The notes under the pieces are model-generated. The model did not search any database. It was not told the origin of the DNA and saw only the letters and a list, made by a program, of their open reading frames with translations. A program made the position numbers and the translations under genes. This document shows, piece after piece, positions 60,701 through 64,000 of a stretch of DNA of 64,000 nucleotides (its first letter is position 1; each line of letters opens with the position of its first letter). Source of the DNA: Branchiostoma floridae (Eukaryota > Chordata > Leptocardii > Amphioxiformes > Branchiostomatidae); contig NC_049982.1 of NCBI RefSeq assembly GCF_000003815.2, forward strand, positions 11,993,183 through 12,057,182, read 5' to 3'.

Positions 60701-63693
60701 ATGCTTTATTTTCGTCAATATCTAAAGTATACTTAACATTCAAGTCTGTAAGACTGTCAGAACCCACTTCTTTTGCGGATATAAAGTTGTTCCCAGCTTT
60801 TGTATCCGGGAGTTATGCAATGTCATAAAACACACGGGGAAGTCCCCTTATTTCTGGGGTAAAATTTCCTCATAGATTTGTTGTTACTGTCACTTGTGGA
60901 AACTGTTGGCTGTATCTTTAGCTCTCGTGTCAGTGGGAATCTTTACAGGGGAATACGGAAGAACGTTAATGCTGCTAATTATTACATGGCCCATTTTTAC
61001 TTGGAATGTTGCTATACCTTTTATGGTATAGAGTTCTTCAATCATCGCTTTCTTCTAGCACTGCTAAGTTTCTTGAAAATATGTAATTATCCACATTTTA
61101 CCATAGGTACCCTTCATGATTTTTGTTGCACGACTTTATTTCAATTTAGCATATAGCGAAGTATTTTCTTGCTTGGCAAGTGATCAGAACTCCATCAATA
61201 TTGCATACTGCACACAAACGTAGCCCATGGTGCTGCTTTCAGGTTATCCTCAAGCAGACGTAGGGAGGCTAAATCGTGACATTTTCTATTTGTTCTTTTC
61301 TTTGCCAAATTGCCTCGTCAATTTGACCCGGAGAGGGGCAGCTAGGAAAACGCAACGATTTAGCGCCCATGCCCAACGTTTGTTTGGAGATAAGTCTTCA
61401 GGCGCTAGGCCATAGTCTGCCATGTTATTCCTGCCTAGCATAGCAGTAGCAAGTCTACGAAAACCTCGACTTCCGCACTCATGTTCCAGTGCTGAAAAAG
61501 GAGGGCGAGATTTTCGTAGTTTTGCTCCTGCCTAGAAATTTCTGTTGTTTTTGTCTAATTTTCTCACCTATTTCCCCAGCTGCCAGCAAAAGATTGGATG
61601 TGCAAAAATAAGTTCCGTTACCGGGCGGGTCGTACAGCAATAGAATATTGATCGACGGGTACTGCCGGGAGCTAAGGCAGGAAAGTCGGAAACCTCAACA
61701 TCGATTTTGTGCAGAGGTTGTGGGACAAAACCATACGGTAGTAAAGTTAGATTTAACACAACCCGTGTCAGCAAAAGCACAATGGCCTCTCGGTAAATGG
61801 TCTGACTTTCATGACGGTAGTTATGTAAACTTGAGGGTCAACGCCCGCTCGATTAGACCTTGGCCTCCAGGCGTATTTCACGCAGTCTGCACGTTTTTGA
61901 CACGTGCTAGCGGTAATTTGTGAGAAAAGAATGACCTAAATAACTAACAAAGCATTCTTAATGAAGATGGGAAGGTTCTCCTACCGACGATAGAGTTACA
62001 AAGTATGTAATTAGAACGCAATCATGGTCAACGCACAATACAAAAGGCCAGCTGTGAGCTAGCTAGAGAGAGAGAGAGAGAGACTAACACAGGCACACCA
62101 AAAGCAACTCTATCTTTCTAGCTACAGTCTACAGACACAATGGATTGACCTTGACATTCATTTCCAAACTCTCACCAGCCCCAATGCCCTATCCCTGTAC
62201 ATCTACATACTTCATAGGTCTTCTTCTGCACGCTGATTGTTGGATCGAGTTGATGCTTGGGTGTCCCTAGAACTGTGTGGTATTCTAATGTTGTTTTGCC
62301 GACTTTGCAGAAAGGGTTTTCCTCACTGGGTTGAAATGCGCGCTGCAATTACGGTGACAATAGCATCTCTTTTAAATCTGTATAATGTTGACGTTATCGG
62401 ATATCATCATGGCGTCTACAAAATCTACGAGAAACATGCTCAGGTGGTGTAGTGGACTAAGTGTGGCCGGCTCCGTACTGAATGTCGTGTCACGCATTAA
62501 GTCGACTGGTTTAATAATAGATAACATAAACGTTCATGTGAAATGTTACAGTGGGCAGGTCACAGGCTACACAGTTACACAGCTAGTATGCAGGTGGTAC
62601 CATGGACACCGTCCGTATCGTCTTTCTTGTGCTTTTCAGCATCGTTTTATTGTGCTGCAAGTGGGTTCTTGCAATAAGTGGGAAGCGTTTTTCTTGATCA
62701 ACAATTAAACGACACCACGTTGCAAAAAGACGAGGAATCGACCTAGATGCCTGCTCATGTGCCTGTGTACAAGCGTGAATCTGTCACTCTTCTGATACAC
62801 GTACACTGGAAACGGTTTTGCATTCACTGTACTCGTTTGGTGATACTTTCCATCTAAAAACGTGGCCTAATGATCAATATCCATTAAACACCGAACAGGG
62901 TCACACAACTATAATACAAAATTGCTCTAACCTAATCTTGTTCTCCTTTCATTTTTCAGATCTTCGCATAGGTTCACGAGGGAAAGCTGACCTACCGAAG
63001 TCGAAGACTCCCGTCCGGCACTGTACCTACAAACCGCCAAAGTGGGGCTTCCGAGCGGATTCACCTGCAGTGGCGTCTCAATCTCGCCAAGTGGTGTCCC
63101 AACCTGAGGAAGACAAACTGTTCATGATGGCGTACGGCACGCAGGTGAAGATGCACATCTTTCATGGCGAGGGAGGCCGCAGTACGAGCAGCTCCATACT
63201 GAGGTCTATCAACCAAACCCCGCGGCTCGGCGGCAAGAAAGTCCGCTTCGCAGAAATCACCAATTCCCTGGACAGAGTACAAACCAGAATCGGCCGTCCT
63301 ACAACCAGGGGAAATAATTTCTTCCGCGCCGACGAAGTCTGGGGGCTTGAGGAGAACAATAACGACTTCACTAAGGAAGGCGGCCTCCTGCCGAACATTG
63401 AAAACTCGTCCGATTCAAAAGACAATTTGGATGTCGGGCTGCAGAACTCCAGAAATCTGTTCGGGATGAAGAGCGGAGAGTATGAGGAGAGCACCCCGAG
63501 TTCGCGTAACCAGGGCGTGTGGCATAACGTGCCGCCTCCCACTCCACAGAGCTCGCGCATCACCTACGATCTGAAGCTGGTGCGTGCGCAGAAGGAGACG
63601 AGGACCAGGGAAGGCCTTCCAGGTGTGCTGATCTCACAGACACACCGGCCTCACCTGGTGACCAAGGACAGGTCGTACGTCATGGACAGGTAG
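57790..63693 (+). CDS. Uncharacterised gene B with PP1-docking-like motif
   Basis: The main exon is 62960-63693: a good acceptor (CATTTTTCAG) and an open frame of 244 codons to TAG. I propose a first exon at 57790-57832 (MPSEDDQGSELSDS) because its phase-1 end fits the main exon exactly, giving 258 residues. The donor there (CTCAG|GTTCGT) is weak and the intron of 5.1 kb is long. The protein is polar, without membrane segments. KKVRFAEI, about 100 residues into the main exon, fits the PP1-binding RVxF-type motif and is preceded by SSSILRS. RVQTRIGRPTTRG follows. Near the C-terminus are PPPTPQSS and a basic RAQKETRTREG segment. I recognise no family. The layout (acidic MPS start, phase-1 intron, SxIL, KxVxF, RVxTRxG) parallels gene A on the same strand 13 kb upstream. 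Confidence 0.6.
57841..62959. other. Long intron of gene B, or intergenic DNA
   Basis: Small ORFs only, none with a domain. An imperfect inverted repeat (CTACGAAAACCTCG / CGAGATTTTCGTAG, 13 of 14) spans 61455-61519 and a (GA)n tract lies at 62064-62083. Confidence 0.35.
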
Positions 63694-64000
63694 GGAAAAC
63701 CCCTGAGAGCTATGTCATTGAATCATCCCTCGTCCTCCCCTTTGGCAGTGTATACTACATTGTTTGGCAGTATGAAACAGATCATGAAATTCATGACTTG
63801 AAATTGTTCACCTTTGATAATAAGACAAAAATAATGTTTGTTTTTTGCTCAAGCTGGAAAATAGTACAGATGTAGTGGTGGCGCACTCAAGTTGACAAAC
63901 TCATATTAGCCCCACCATTATACATAAACATTTATATACAAAGACATAAATGTAAGCAGTATAAGCAAAGATACAAAATGTTACAAAATATAAAGAGCTT
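63694..64000. other. 3' flank of gene B
   Basis: AT-rich sequence after the stop codon, with no ORF and no unambiguous poly(A) signal before the window ends. Confidence 0.4.

Noticed and set aside
62385-62708. 107-codon ORF before the gene B main exon
   Set aside because: The donor-like CTCAG|GTGGTG in it would create a frameshift and a stop when joined to 62960.
62818-62959. N-terminal extension of the gene B ORF upstream of 62960
   Set aside because: It reads through a pyrimidine-rich tract and a strong acceptor (CATTTTTCAG), so it is intron in my model.

Overview
The window is a stretch of intron-rich animal nuclear DNA. Genes are split into short exons with GT-AG introns, poly(A) signals follow the last exons, and there are many foldback (MITE-like) and tRNA-derived repeats. 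The gene set is of bilaterian/chordate type: an LCP2/BLNK-like immune adaptor, an ankyrin-SOCS protein, THG1L, RAB24 and ZIP13. The compact gene spacing and the repeat families suggest a lancelet (Branchiostoma). That species-level call is inference; the exon structures below were read directly by splicing in-frame pieces.

Layout. The left 30 kb is gene-dense and alternates in strand. 1-2918 (-) is the 5' part of an SLP-76/BLNK-family adaptor with SAM, WW and YEPP elements; its 3' end lies outside the window. 3374-8182 (+) is an ankyrin-repeat/SOCS-box protein, divergent from the adaptor across about 455 bp. 10117-12567 (-) is tRNA-His guanylyltransferase (THG1L), tail-to-tail with the ASB gene. 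13640-17617 (+) is RAB24, divergent from THG1L. 21686-29438 (-) is a ZIP13-like zinc transporter, tail-to-tail with RAB24, with a 100-N assembly gap in one intron.

From 29.4 to 44.7 kb I see no gene I can defend: two weak ORFs, several foldback elements, microsatellites and one tRNA-derived SINE. From 44.7 to 63.7 kb there are two unfamiliar multi-exon plus-strand genes, A (44733-47421) and B (57790-63693). Each has a predicted first exon encoding an acidic N-terminus beginning MPS, a phase-1 first intron, and a basic-VxF motif of the PP1-docking type followed by RVxTRxG. They may be paralogues. Between them lie a 3.5-unit tandem array carrying ten perfect POU octamers, two MITEs, a TG tract and a copy of a repeat also found in an intron of gene A.

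The genes do not form a pathway. The features most worth a second look are the WW domain inside an SLP-76/BLNK-type adaptor, the tandem amplification of an exon 3' end with its splice donor in the ASB gene, the gene A/B pair, and the octamer array.
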